From Diplonema papillatum (lineage: Eukaryota; Euglenozoa; Diplonemea; Diplonemida; Diplonemidae), in NCBI GenBank assembly GCA_030068145.1, contig JAPJBO010001137.1:1-64000 (forward strand): a stretch of DNA of 64,000 nucleotides, written 5' to 3'. Below the pieces are notes generated by a model. It did no database searches. It saw only the letters and a program-made list of their open reading frames with translations, and was not told the origin of the DNA. The translations under genes and the position numbers were made by a program. Below, piece by piece: positions 1-9,459 of this stretch. Positions within the stretch are counted from its first letter, which is position 1. Every line of letters starts with the position of its first letter.

Positions 1-228
1 GAGCCCTTGGAATCTAGCGAGCCCAGCGACAGCGAGTCAAGGAGACCTACTCCACAAATAACGCTAAAAGCACAGGCAAATCCGGTTTCCGAGTTCACAA
101 ACAGCTTTGAAAGCCTGCATCCACGAACAGCCGAAACGAACTGTGGCAGTGAAGGCAGAGGAGGAAAGGAAAGTTCACTACACAGAGGAAGCAGCAGCTG
201 GAGAAGTTCGGAGGCCCAGTGGTGGTGA
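1..228 (+). other. Open frame running in from the left edge; possible protein C-terminus
   Basis: A frame open from the left edge ends at a TGA near 226. The encoded stretch is low-complexity and rich in Ser, Glu and Arg, with no recognisable domain. It lies just upstream of the transposon-like terminal repeat array at 300-470, so it could be the tail of an element-encoded protein, but nothing in the sequence proves that. Treat as weak. Confidence 0.2.
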
Positions 229-299
229 AATGCGCCGCGGAAGCCTCGGAGACGACCTAAAACGTTGATTCCTGCCGGTTTCTCATGTGTTCAAGCATC

Positions 300-470
300 C
301 CGTACTGTGAGTAACCTCATTCTCGCATATTCTCACGTGCGAGAATATGCGAGAATCATACGAGAATTGCGAGAATATGCGAGAATTTTGCGAGAATCGG
401 GGCCGCGACCCCCCAAATACGAGAATACGCGAGAATACGAGTCGTATCGGATGTATGCCTAGGGGGAAAA
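300..470. mobile_element. Subterminal repeat array, probable right end of a TIR DNA transposon
   Basis: Many copies of GCGAGAAT and its close variants are packed on both strands here, and the block ends in GTATGCCTAGGGGG. The arrangement closely parallels the element at 53957-55638, whose ends carry dense ATTATCGCA repeats and finish ACTATGCTTAGGGGG. The likely reading is the right terminus of a related element whose left part lies outside the window or is lost. No target-site duplication could be checked. Confidence 0.45.
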
Positions 471-892
471 GCGTACGGACGAAAGGCGAGGGGGCCCTCC
501 AGGAATGAATGACATCTGGTGAATCACTCGGGCAAGATCAAGAGTCTTGTCCCCCAAACGCAGTACTGGACGACCAGCATTGTTCTTCGCGTGCACAGGC
601 TACGAACCTTTCTGGGGGAAAAGGTTTACCTGAATTGGCACTCGGGCGGCACAGCTGTCACCTGTCACACGTTCTAAACCAAGCTCAGCGGGAACAGAAA
701 CCTCGCGTAGAGCATAAGGGGTAACGCTTGCACGATACACAATCTTCCGTACCGATCTTCGGTTTAAAGAGATGACGCCGGAGGTGACAGAAAGACTACG
801 ACAAAGTGTCTGCCACGAACGTGTCGCCTCAGGCCTCGGGCGAGGGGTAAAAGTACTAGGATTTCTCGGGCTTGCAACGGGGGAATAACCTA
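471..892. other. No gene recognised
   Basis: No coding frame of convincing length or composition, no RNA gene and no match to the repeat families seen elsewhere in the window. Confidence 0.5.
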
Positions 893-1040
893 GTACAGTC
901 GTCGTCGGAATGTGTCAATCTTCGAGTACAGTCGTCGTCAGAATAGTGTCGATCTTCAAGTACAGTCGTCGTCGGAATAGTGTTACTCTTCGAGTACAGT
1001 CGTCGTCGGAATTTGTGTTAATCTTCTCGTACAGTAGCGA
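893..1040. repeat. 34-bp tandem repeat, four and a half copies
   Basis: Units starting at 893, 926, 960, 994 and 1029 share GTACAGTCGTCGTCGGAAT followed by a more variable half ending TCTTCGA. Spacing is 33-35 bp, so the array is a small minisatellite. It lies about 320 bp downstream of the poly(A)-polymerase exon. Confidence 0.85.
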
Positions 1041-1363
1041 GAGAGAGAAAGGCCGCCAAGGGTCCAGGAACGTTGACGGTCAACCACAGCTAGCAAAGCT
1101 TGAGTCGGAGGCTGCACAGTGCTACAACCCCGTCCGCTCTGCCCTGTGGCTGACCGTCTCGACGAGCTTGTGGTCAGCGCGAGCGCCAAGCCCCAAGGTG
1201 CGCCACGCCTTGATGCTTTAGTTTGGGAAGTCGGTAGCTACTTGACCCGTAGGCCCGTGGCTCTGCAGTACCGCCGAACACGTGAAGCTTGGCTCCCGTG
1301 TTGCAGGCTTTCCCTGGTACCTACGTACAGTAGCAACATGAAAGAAGAAGAAAAGGTGTGTAC

Positions 1364-1800
1364 CGTGCATGGTAGCTCTCATGGGCGGCTATGTTGTCGC
1401 GTACGAGGCTGACGGAGTCGGACCAGTGCGGGATGTCGAAGGTGATGTCGCCGCGGAGCTTGGTTTGAGGGCAGGTGAACTTCACGACGGGCACGCGGGC
1501 AGTCGAGACGACCGCGGTCGTGAGGAGGCCGCCCTTCTTGAAGGCCCGCGCGACCTTGTCGAGCATCTTCTCCCTCCCTTCCTTGACGCCGAGGACCACG
1601 AAGTCGATATCGCTGCTCGGCAGTGCGAGGTGCGTTGCCCAGCTACCATAGATCTCAACCGTGCAGCTTGGAAACACCTGCCTCACAAGCCGCTTAGTCT
1701 TCTTGATCAGCTCCTGCCGCGACAGCTGCTCTGGTGGCGTTAGCTCTAGGCTCGTTGCCGCGGCCGACAGTTCTTCGCCCAATGCATCATAAAGGCTCAT
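1364..1800 (-). CDS. Non-canonical poly(A) polymerase (TRF4/PAPD5-like), 5' exon only
   Basis: The frame beginning at the ATG at 1800 encodes the nucleotidyltransferase core of the Trf4/5 (PAPD5/7) family, which adds A tails to nuclear RNAs. Visible motifs are GSWATHLALPSSDIDFVV, the helical GS signature followed by the two metal-binding aspartates, and about 45 residues later ARVPVVKFTCP, the usual strand before the third catalytic aspartate (here in GDITFDI). A splice-donor candidate CACG|GTACAC lies at 1364/1363, after residue 145. The frame runs on past it to a stop near 1321 but turns into low-complexity residues. The central and PAP-associated domains (another 200 or so residues) are not found in the remaining 1.3 kb, so this is either a first exon with the rest outside the window or a gene fragment. 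The family call is firm; completeness is not. Confidence 0.65.
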
Positions 1801-1954
1801 CCCCGCACGGCTCAACGAGCACACGCACCCTCCAGAGCCAGGAGAGAGTACGGATGCTGCTTGAGAGGTGGGGGGGGGGGAAGGGGGCCCAGGATACACA
1901 CCGTCTGTTTATCTTCTCTTTTCGTGTTCCTGTTGTTGTATGGGGGGGAAAATC

Positions 1955-2045
1955 TTAGTTTAATGTTTAGGCAGAGCACTGCCTCTCATGCATGGTTGAT
2001 GCTAGCATCAAGTCTTCTTCGAGGAAGATGTTGTCTAGGAAAGGG
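1955..2045 (+). repeat. Dispersed repeat family F
   Basis: A block with TTTAATGTTTAGGCAGAGCA and TCATGCATGGTTGATGCTAG. Related blocks are at 5390-5470 (in a CFAP70 intron), 25940-25975, 36765-36815 and 36985-37055. Function unknown; likely part of a larger element. Confidence 0.7.
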
Positions 2046-2106
2046 ATGCAAAATAGAAAGAGGTAAAAAGGGGTAAAAAGGGGAGTTGACGGCTCCCAAA
2101 GTGGGG

Positions 2107-2446
2107 TATGAAACCTTGAGGGACTAGTCCTCTTTATTGTTTTTCACCGCGGTGTTGTGTGCACCTCGTTCTTCGTCTCGGGTTTCGCTCGTGAACGCAG
2201 ACCAATCCAGAGTTAGAGCTCATCAGTGGGTCCTTTGGACGGGGACTTTCGGTCCTGTTCCGGTGCTATCACAACTTTCTGGTTTCATTGTTCGTCGCAT
2301 CCTTCCTTCGTAAGTTAAAAAAGGGGGTCGGGTTTTGTTGTGGCTCGTAACCAACCGCCACGGGGCACTGCTTTCACTTAGTGAAAGTGTTTACACCTTC
2401 TCAAGGGAGACGATGTAGCCATTCGAGACGAACTTGCTGGCACAGG
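2107..2446 (+). repeat. Dispersed repeat family A, copy 1
   Basis: About 340 bp that closely match 6548-6982, including GAAACCTTGAGGGACTAG, CGAACGCAGACCAATCC variants and GTGGCTCGTAACCAACCGCC. The right part ends in CGAACTTGCTGG. The second copy is longer because it holds an extra 90-bp block that is also found at 50835-50935. No coding function is supported. Confidence 0.8.
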
Positions 2447-2640
2447 GGGATGGGGATACTGCAAGAACGCGCTTGGAATGGATATGTGCTCAACACCGCA
2501 CTGGTCCCGCCTGCGCCGTGTTTCGCTATCATCAGCGCGGGACCTGAATGTCTGCAGACAGGACAGCGGTGTGAGTCTGGCTTGTCAGGCGGCTGTTCGT
2601 AGCTCGTCACAGCCAGGACCACCCGTGCTACTAGTTAAAA
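2447..2640 (+). repeat. Dispersed repeat family D, copy 1
   Basis: This block matches 46395-46620 in inverted orientation over about 190 bp, sharing GCAAGAACGCGCTTGGAATG, TGTCTGCAGACAGGACAGCG and GGCGGCTGTTCGTAGCTCGT. A more diverged copy is at 10610-10790. It abuts repeat family A directly. Confidence 0.75.
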
Positions 2641-3271
2641 AACTCGGGGCCGACGTGCCGTGGCGCAGCTTTTCTGCCAGAATTCGCTGCTTCCGCCGTG
2701 TTGTGTGCGCACGTTGCTGAGACACGAACGGAAACGAAAATGACTTCTCTTTCCCTTCGTTTTTTTTTTTTTTTTTACAGGAGCACCGCGCCGTGGAAAG
2801 CAAAGCCGGTGACGTGGGGGCCGTGTTCAACACAACAAGACTGCTCATTTTCTCGCGCGGCCAACCGTCGGCACACATTCATTCCGCCCGCAGAGTCGCC
2901 GCTGACACGGCCACCCGGATGGATTTGGGCACCTTTCGGCCTCAGAATACGGTATAGGTCGCATACACACAATTTGCCAGAATCGTTCTGCCAAAACCTT
3001 CCCCCTCTTGGACATCCGCATGTAGGACGAGCTTGCTGGCCATGGCCTGTGGTGTCGTTGTGAAGGACATTTTCTGTCCCCTGTGAGATCTTGCCTTCGT
3101 GTGTGCGACCCGCGTTCGACTTCCTCCCTGATTGTCTTTCTCAGCCCAAAGTGCCCATGTGTTGTTGGGTATTGGGGGGGGAGGGGTGGCCAGCCCGCGA
3201 AGAAAAAGCAAGGCTTGCGGCTTGTTTGCACTGAAAAAGGTTGCCGAGGGGGAATGGCACGAGACTCTCTA

Positions 3272-3566
3272 TTATTCGAGGTACTTGGCCATGGTTTCCA
3301 GCATCTCGCGCGCCTTCGCGCGGTCGGGTTCGTGGGGGGAAGCGTCGACGACGGCCGTGAACTCGCGGGCGGCCTCGTCGTAGCGTTTGAGGAGGAGCAG
3401 CGCGTTGGCGAGCATGAGATGGACCTTCGGGGCATCTTTAACGTGGAGAGACCGGGAGAGGGCGGCTTCCGCGAGATGGACCCGATTGCTCCGCAGGTAG
3501 TCAGCCCCAACCTCCGCGGGTGGTGCGTGGTTGGGAAGGCCGAGGCTAAGACCTGGTGGAAGAGTG
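3272..3566 (-). pseudogene. Partial duplicate of the CFAP70 3' end
   Basis: About 295 bp are nearly identical to the last 310 bp of the CFAP70 coding region (3745-4060), displaced by 477 bp in the same orientation. The copy contains the TPR-helix codons for the C-terminus and the stop, then breaks off in an unrelated sequence at about 3566. With no start and no preceding exon, it cannot make a product by itself. It shows that the 3' end was tandemly duplicated and then separated by repeat family C. Confidence 0.9.
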
Positions 3567-3624
3567 CCTTCTCAGGTCAGGGATTCTGACCAACCTTCAA
3601 AGTGCCCGTGTGTCGTTGGGTATT

Positions 3625-3745
3625 GGGGAGAGGGGGCGATCACGAACGGGGGGGGTCGGTCCTGCATATGACTTTGTAGGCTCTCCCGACTCCCCAAATC
3701 GTGGTTAGCACAAATTCAAGAGGTCTAGTCAACTATTCCCTGCAG
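3625..3745 (+). repeat. Dispersed repeat family C
   Basis: The block contains CACGAACGGGGGGG, CTCCCGACTCCCCAA, CGTGGTTAGCACAAA and AGAGGTCTAGTCAACTATTC. Copies lie at 11035-11160 (same strand) and 37190-37360 (inverted). This copy ends within a few bases of the CFAP70 stop codon, so the repeat probably forms the start of its 3' UTR. Confidence 0.8.
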
Positions 3746-3747
3746 TA

Positions 3748-6700
3748 TTATTCGAGGTACTTAGCCATGGTTTCCAGCATCTCGCGCGCCTTCGCGCGGT
3801 CGGGCTCGTGGGGGGAAGCGTCGACGACGGCCGTGAACTCGCGGGCGGCCTCGTCGTAGCGTTTGAGGAGGAGCAGCGCGTTGGCGAGCATGAGATGGAC
3901 CTTCGGGGCATCTTTAACGTGGAGAGACCGGGAGAGGGCGGCTTCCGCGAGATGGACCCGATTGCTCCGCAGGTACTCAGCCCCAACCTCTGCGAGGAGT
4001 GCGTGATCGGCAAGGCCGAGGTTAAGCGCCTGGTGGAAGGCCTGGTCGGCCTCTTCGTGCCGCGATTTCCCGTCGGACCGGCGGAGGCACACCAGCGTGA
4101 CGTAAGCCCAGGTCTTCGGGTTCAGGTTGTTCAGCAGGTTGCTCTCGTTCAGCGCCTGCTCCGCGTGCTCGTAGCGCTCGAGTCGATAGCACGAGATGCC
4201 CAAACCCATCCAGGTCACCCCGCACGGCCACTTCCTCGCCGCGAGCACAAACGCGTCGGCAGCGTCCGAATACCGCCCTAGGGCGCTGTACAGGTTGCCC
4301 AGCCGTGCGTACACCTGCCCGGGGACCTGGGCCTCGTCGATTTCCATCGCCGCCGTGTAGTGGTCACGCGCGAGGACGCATGCGTCCATGCAGTGCTCCG
4401 ACCCGTCGGGCTTTGCGACCGCGACTTCGCCCTGCCCCATGGCGGAGTAGACGTCGCCAAGCAGGATGTGGAGTTCGGCGGTGGGGACCCCGTTGAGCTT
4501 CACCGCCTCCTCCAGGCGCTCGCGCGCTTTGTCGTTCTCCTTCATTTGGAACTGCATCCGGCCTTCCACCACGAGCGCGCGCACGGCCGAGCCGCCGGCC
4601 GCCCGGTTGACGTTGTCGATGCAGTGCTGCGTGAGCGGTTCTAGGTGAAGATCCAGGGTCACACCGGCGAGCTGAAGGTCGAGAGACTCCGGCGCCGCGG
4701 CAACCGTGCCCCCACCTTCGGCGGAAGCGCGTGCGGCTTGGGTGCGGGCGTGTTTACCCCAGTGCCTGTGTTCATCTTGCTGCTCCGGCGTTTCGGCCGG
4801 GTGGAGGAGGGCTACTTCGAAGTACAGCGCTAGGGCTCCCCAGGCGAGTGGGGAGGACATGTCGGCGTCGACGGCTGCTTGGAGGAAGACTTCGGACTCC
4901 TTCAGCCGCCCGTTGCAGAGGAGGAGCAGGCCGTAGCCGAGGAGGGAGGGGACGTGCGCCATTTCGATGGCGAGGGCCTCTTTGAAGGCCTGCTCGGCCT
5001 TGATCCCGTCGCGGATGCGCAGGCAGTACCGGGCGTAGTCGCCCCACGCGGCGGGCGACTCCTGCTGCCCGCCGGCAGCCGCCGGCGCGTGGACCAGCCG
5101 CTCTTGGTGGAACCGCTCGGCCATCGCTTCCTCCTGCACGGCTTCCGCCTCGGTCGCCAGCCGCAGCCACTTGTCGTTTCGGTCCTCGTCGGGTTTGAAC
5201 GCCGCCGGCCCGAGCTCGTCCCTGTGGGTTTGTTTCGCTAGATAGGTGTCGTTCGACAGGTTATACTTTTTTTTTCGGTTGACAACTTGTGTCAGACTAG
5301 GGTGGTTCTTATTTAGAGTTGTCGTTCGCTTGATATTTATGTATTCGCGAAGTTCAGCTGCGTGGTTGTGGATTTTCTGGGATGACAATCTTAGCTTAAT
5401 TTGTAGGCAGAACACTGCCTCTCGTGCACGATTGGTGCTGGCATCAGGTCTTCTTCGAAGAAAGATGTTATGCAGAAAGGGGGGAGTTTTCGTTGTATGT
5501 CTAGGCAAGACACTGCTGCCGGGAGCCTCCCGGACGAGGCCCGGCCGCACGGGTTTGGGGCCAGGCTAGTGGCCCTCGAGAAGAGAAGGACGGGGGTCTC
5601 CGGCCCATCGCCTGTGGAGAGGTCCTGAGGAGGATGGCGGCCAAGATCTTGGCCAGGGACAAGTCCGTGGTGCAGGCGGTCAAGCCCATCCTGGAGAGGT
5701 GCGGCCAGACCGGGGTCGGGATGAAGTCCGGCGCCGACGCCATGGTCTGCGCGATGCGGTGCGTGGGAGAGGCGTACCGGCGCGACGGCCAAGGGCGGGG
5801 GATCCTGAAGGTGGACCTGCAGAACGCCTTTAACAAGGTGAGCAGGGAGGCCATCTTGCAGGCAGTGGCCGAGAGCGCCCCAGGCCTCCTGCCATACGCG
5901 ATAGCGGCGTACGGGCGCAGGTCACGGCTTTCCTTCGGGGAGGAAGTGGTCTGGTCCGAGTGCGGAGTGCAACAGGGGGACCCACTCGGGCCGTTGTTCT
6001 TCTGTCTCGTGTTGGAGAAAGTCCTGCGGAAGGTGGACTTGTCCCTGGCCGGGCGGCTGCCAACGTTTGCTGTTTTTTTTCGCGGTAGATCACGGTCGCA
6101 ATGGGTTGCACCCGCTAAATTAAGGTGTCGCAGGGAAACACGTCATCTGAACTGGCAATGTAGCTCTGACCCGGCGTCCAAGAAAGGAATGCGTAGTTTT
6201 GTTTTATTCTTTTACTTTTTTGTATTGAGGTGTCATTCAGATGTAAATCCAAAGCCGCACACGTCATATTTTGTTAAGCAGCGGCTGCCAAAACTTGCCG
6301 TGACACCTGTGAAAGTGAAGGAGGAAAGGAGAAAAGGTTTCTAAAAAAGAAAGGAAACAAAGTACTTACCGAGACAAGGCTTTGTTCAGCGTGAAGTGCA
6401 TCTGATCCAGCAAGTAGACGTACAGTTCGTTGTAGAATCTTTCCATGACCGCCCTGCGAGTGAGTTTAGTTTGACCGACGGCTTACCTATAATAGGGGGG
6501 GCACTCCCACGCACAAGACGAGCTAATGAATACTGCACCCCCGACGAACCATGAAACCTTGAGGGACTAGCCCCGGGGATACTTTCACCGGGGTTGTGTA
6601 TCCCTCGTTCTTCGTCTCAGATTTCGCTCTTGAACGCAGACCAATCCAAAGTCAGAGCTCATCAGTGGATCCTTTGGATGGGGATTTTCAGTCCTGTTCC

Positions 6701-8517
6701 GGTGCGAGCACAACTTGGTTTTGTGTGTTTCTCCTTCTCACAGTTTCACTGAGGGAGTTGATGCACCACGAAAGTCGATTAGAGAACTTCACACAGCCTT
6801 CAGGGTGTGGTTGGTTCAAAGAAAAAATCAAGTTTTAAAAAAAGGAGAGGGTTTGGATGCATGTGTGGCTCGTAACCAACCGCCACGGGGCATCACTTTC
6901 AAGGAGTGAAAGTGTTTAAGCTTTCTCCAGGGAAACGATGTAACCGTTTGTTGTGAACTTGATGGGGACACTTGCTGGTCGTCGTAACACACCCAGTCAT
7001 TGTTTTCTCGCAGCACGGTGTACGCATGTACTTTCCCTGTGTGGACAATGAAGCCAGTTACCATGTAAGGGGGAGAGAGGTTTGAGAGGAAATGCAGACT
7101 TGGAGGTCCCCGGCTTCTTCGCGAACTTCTCCTTGACGATGCGGACGATGCAGTGCTTCAGCTTTTCGCGGTGGGCGTACGACCGGCCGGAGCTTGAGAG
7201 GAAGTGGAGGAAGGTCTTGCGGTGGTCCTCCGACGCGTCGAACGGCGGCCGCGGGACTAGCGGGTCGCTGGCGTCGGGGCCCTCCCCCTGCTGCTGCTGG
7301 GCGGAGAACTGCCTGTAGTCTGCGACGACGGAGCCGACGATTTCGAGCACGTCGTGGCCGAACGCCTTCGTCGCCTCCATCGCGACCTGCGCCGGCTTGA
7401 CGCGCGCGGGGATGATGTCGGCCGGCACGATCGACGGCTTCAGCCGCTTCCCCGGCAGGGTTACGAGCGGCCTCTCGAACGAGACCCGCACGCACAGGCA
7501 CGTCGCCCGCGCCTCGTACGGGTGCACCTTCTCCCCCGCCGGCCCTGCTGCCACCGGCTCGTCCTCGGCGGAGAGGAACGCGGGCGGTGCCACCGCGCCT
7601 TTGGCCGGCTTTTTGGGCGGCGGCTTCTTCCCTTTTTTGTCGTCGGCCTTCGCCGCGGGGTCCTCTGACGGGGCCAGCGGGAGGCAGTACACGAAGGTGG
7701 TCGTTCCGGGCTCGGCGAACGGGAGCAGCGGGAACTGGCCTTTCGAGGTGTAATACGCCTCGTTCGCGTCCTCCCAGTCGGGCTGCACCTTCGCGGGGTT
7801 CAGCGCCCGCCGGATGGTGAACTGCAGGCAACCGGTCGACGGCGTTTGCTCGACGGCTTGCTCGAGGAGGTTTTGGACGTGGGTGCTGGCCTTCGCGGGG
7901 AGGGGGAAGGTCCGGCTGTGGGTCGGCTGCTCGTAGGCGGCGTCGAGGGGGGGTGCGGGCGGGTCTTGGGCTTCGGGGGGATCGTGCGTGTCCGGGGTGG
8001 AGTACCAGATGACGGCTGTTTGGGGGGTATCGAAGGATTGGGCGGACGAAGAAGCGCTGGCCGCGGTTTGCAACGCGGAGGAGGCTTCGGGGGCGGCGGA
8101 CGCGGGGCTGGCGTCGTTGTCGCTGGGTTCCGGGCGGGCGACGGTTGACGGGACGCCGACGGCGGCGCTGCCGCTGTCGCTCTCGGCGCCGGTTCCAGCT
8201 CCGGGGCCTTTTATCTGCGCGGCAAGCTGCGCCGAGACCTGCCGGAGCCGGCCTCCTTTGAAGCAGTGTGCCTGCAGCAGGGTGGCCCCGCCGTCATCGC
8301 CGGCTGCTTCCTCCCGCAGGGCCACGTCCAGTTCCCACTGGAACAGGTTGTCGCGGTAGTCGGGCGGCTCCCCGGAGTCCGCGTGGCACCAAGTCTGGGG
8401 GAGGTTCTTCACCCAGAGGGCGTCGACGGTCAAGCTGTTCACCGGCGGGTCTTCCGGCTCGGCGTCGGGCGCCGGCCCCGCGGTTTCTTCGGGCGGTGGT
8501 TGCTGGCTGTCGTCCAT
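3748..8517 (-). CDS. CFAP70: Cilia- and flagella-associated protein 70 (CFAP70), three exons
   Basis: Reconstructed as 8517-7100, 6453-6370 and 5221-3748, giving 991 residues. Introns are GTCTGC..CTCGCAG and GTAAGT..CCACAG, and both junctions keep phase 2. Exon 1 is Pro/Ala-rich and ends in HREKLKHCIVRIVKEKF, matching the conserved block of animal CFAP70 ahead of its TPR region. The 84-nt exon 2 encodes FYNELYVYLLDQMHFTLN, the next conserved block, and would be missed by simple ORF finding. Exon 3 carries the TPR array (AWGDYARYCLRIRDGIKAEQAF; later GVTWMGLGISCYRLE and NLLNNLNPKTWAYVTLVCL, diagnostic of CFAP70). The family is an axonemal ATP-binding TPR protein of the outer dynein arm region, needed for ciliary beating. 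Intron 2 holds an antisense retrotransposon fragment and intron 1 a copy of repeat A. Both ends of the gene are partially duplicated next to it. The donor at 7100/7099 is weak in sequence but is fixed by phase and homology. Confidence 0.9.
5490..6062 (+). mobile_element. Truncated non-LTR retrotransposon reverse transcriptase in CFAP70 intron 2
   Basis: Lying antisense in intron 2, this region encodes RT motifs in order: GLRPIACGEVLRRMAAK (about 5612-5660), ILKVDLQNAFN with the first catalytic aspartate, and GVQQGDPLGPLFFCLVLEKV. The reading stops being RT-like after about 6060, before the catalytic YxDD box, and the upstream part (ARLVALEK) sits in another frame, implying a one-base indel near 5585. 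The motif style fits LINE-type elements. It is dead: 5'- and 3'-truncated and frameshifted. No endonuclease domain, poly(A) tail or target-site duplication was seen. Confidence 0.85.
6548..6982 (+). repeat. Dispersed repeat family A, copy 2, in CFAP70 intron 1
   Basis: This copy matches 2107-2446 across its length, with an internal block at 6735-6835 (GAGGGAGTTGATGCACCACG) that reappears at 50835-50935. It fills most of the 646-nt intron 1. Confidence 0.8.
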
Positions 8518-9452
8518 TTTGTCTTCTCTGTTAGTTTAGAGTCTTTTCGACCCCTTCTCCTTTCCTTCTGTTATAGAGTTGAGGTTCGCTTGAGAATCTG
8601 GGATTTTAGAGTCTCCGAAAGACTGTCGTCAAATGAGTTCTTTAAAAAGCAGCAATGTTTTGTAAGTATCTGAGTCTTCTCGGACCCAAATCCCCCTGGA
8701 ACAGGTTGTGGCGGTAGCTGCGCCGAGACCTGCCGGAGCCGGCCTCCTTTGAAGCAGTGTGCCTGCAGCAGGGTGGCCCCGCCGTCATCGCCGGCTGCTT
8801 CCTCCCGCAGGGCCACGTCCAGTTCCCACTGGAACAGGTTGTCGCGGTAGTCGGGCGGCTCCCCGGAGTCCGCGTGGCACCAAGTCTGGGGGAGGTTCTT
8901 CACCCAGAGGGCGTCGACGGTCAAGCTGTTCACCGGCGGGTCTTCCGGCTCGGCGTCGGGCGCCGGCCCCGCGGTTTCTTCGGGCGGTGGTTGCTGGCTG
9001 TCGTCCATTTTGTCTTCTCTGTTAGTTTAGAGTCTTTTCGACCCCTTCTCCTTTCCTTCTGTTATAGAGTTGAGGTTCGCTTGAGAATCTGGGATTTTAG
9101 AGTCTCCGAAAGACTGTCGTCAAATGAGTTCTTTAAAAAGCAGCAATGTTTTGTAAGTATCTGAGTCTTCTCGGACCCAAATCCCCCTGGAACAGGTTGT
9201 GGCGGTAGCTGCGCCGAGACCTGCCGGAGCCGGCCTCCTTTGAAGCAGTGTGCCTGCAGCAGGGTGGCCCCGCCGTCGTCGCCGGCTGCTTCCTCCCGCA
9301 GGGCCACGTCCAGTTCCCACTGGAACAGGTTGTCGCGGTAGTCGGGCGGCTCCCCGGAGTCCGCGTGGCACCAAGTCTGGAGAAGGTTCTTCACCCAGAG
9401 GGCGTCGACGGTCAAGCTGTTCACCGGCGGGTCTTCCGGCTCGGCGTCGGGC
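8217..9452 (-). repeat. 491-bp tandem repeat of the CFAP70 5' end, about 2.5 copies
   Basis: Copy 1 (about 8217-8707) is the functional gene start: the first 100 codons plus the leader. Copy 2 (8708-9198) and truncated copy 3 (9199-9452) repeat it at exactly 491-bp spacing with only a handful of differences. Copy 2 has an intact ATG at 9008 and the same first 100 codons before diverging into the junction. Copy 3 lacks the start. Each complete unit carries the same 5' flanking sequence and a copy of repeat E, so promoter or trans-splice acceptor signals were duplicated along with the start codon. Confidence 0.92.
8573..8625 (+). repeat. Repeat E copy in the CFAP70 5' flank
   Basis: GAGGTTCGCTTGAGAATC followed by TTTTAGAGTCTCCGAAAG is a diverged copy of the dispersed repeat whose best copies are at 34112 and 39636. 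It lies about 55 bp from the CFAP70 ATG, antisense to the gene, and is repeated at 9064-9116 by the tandem duplication. Confidence 0.6.
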
Positions 9453-9459
9453 CCCGTAT

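Noticed and set aside
45-228. Possible transposase C-terminus at the left edge
   Set aside because: Only low-complexity residues are visible; not enough to assign a family, so it is left as an unassigned open frame.
6828-7064. A minus-strand frame (NNDWVCYDDQQV) looked like the end of a ubiquitin-specific protease
   Set aside because: It lies inside CFAP70 intron 1 and largely coincides with dispersed repeat A. No other USP motif is nearby and the frame breaks at once.
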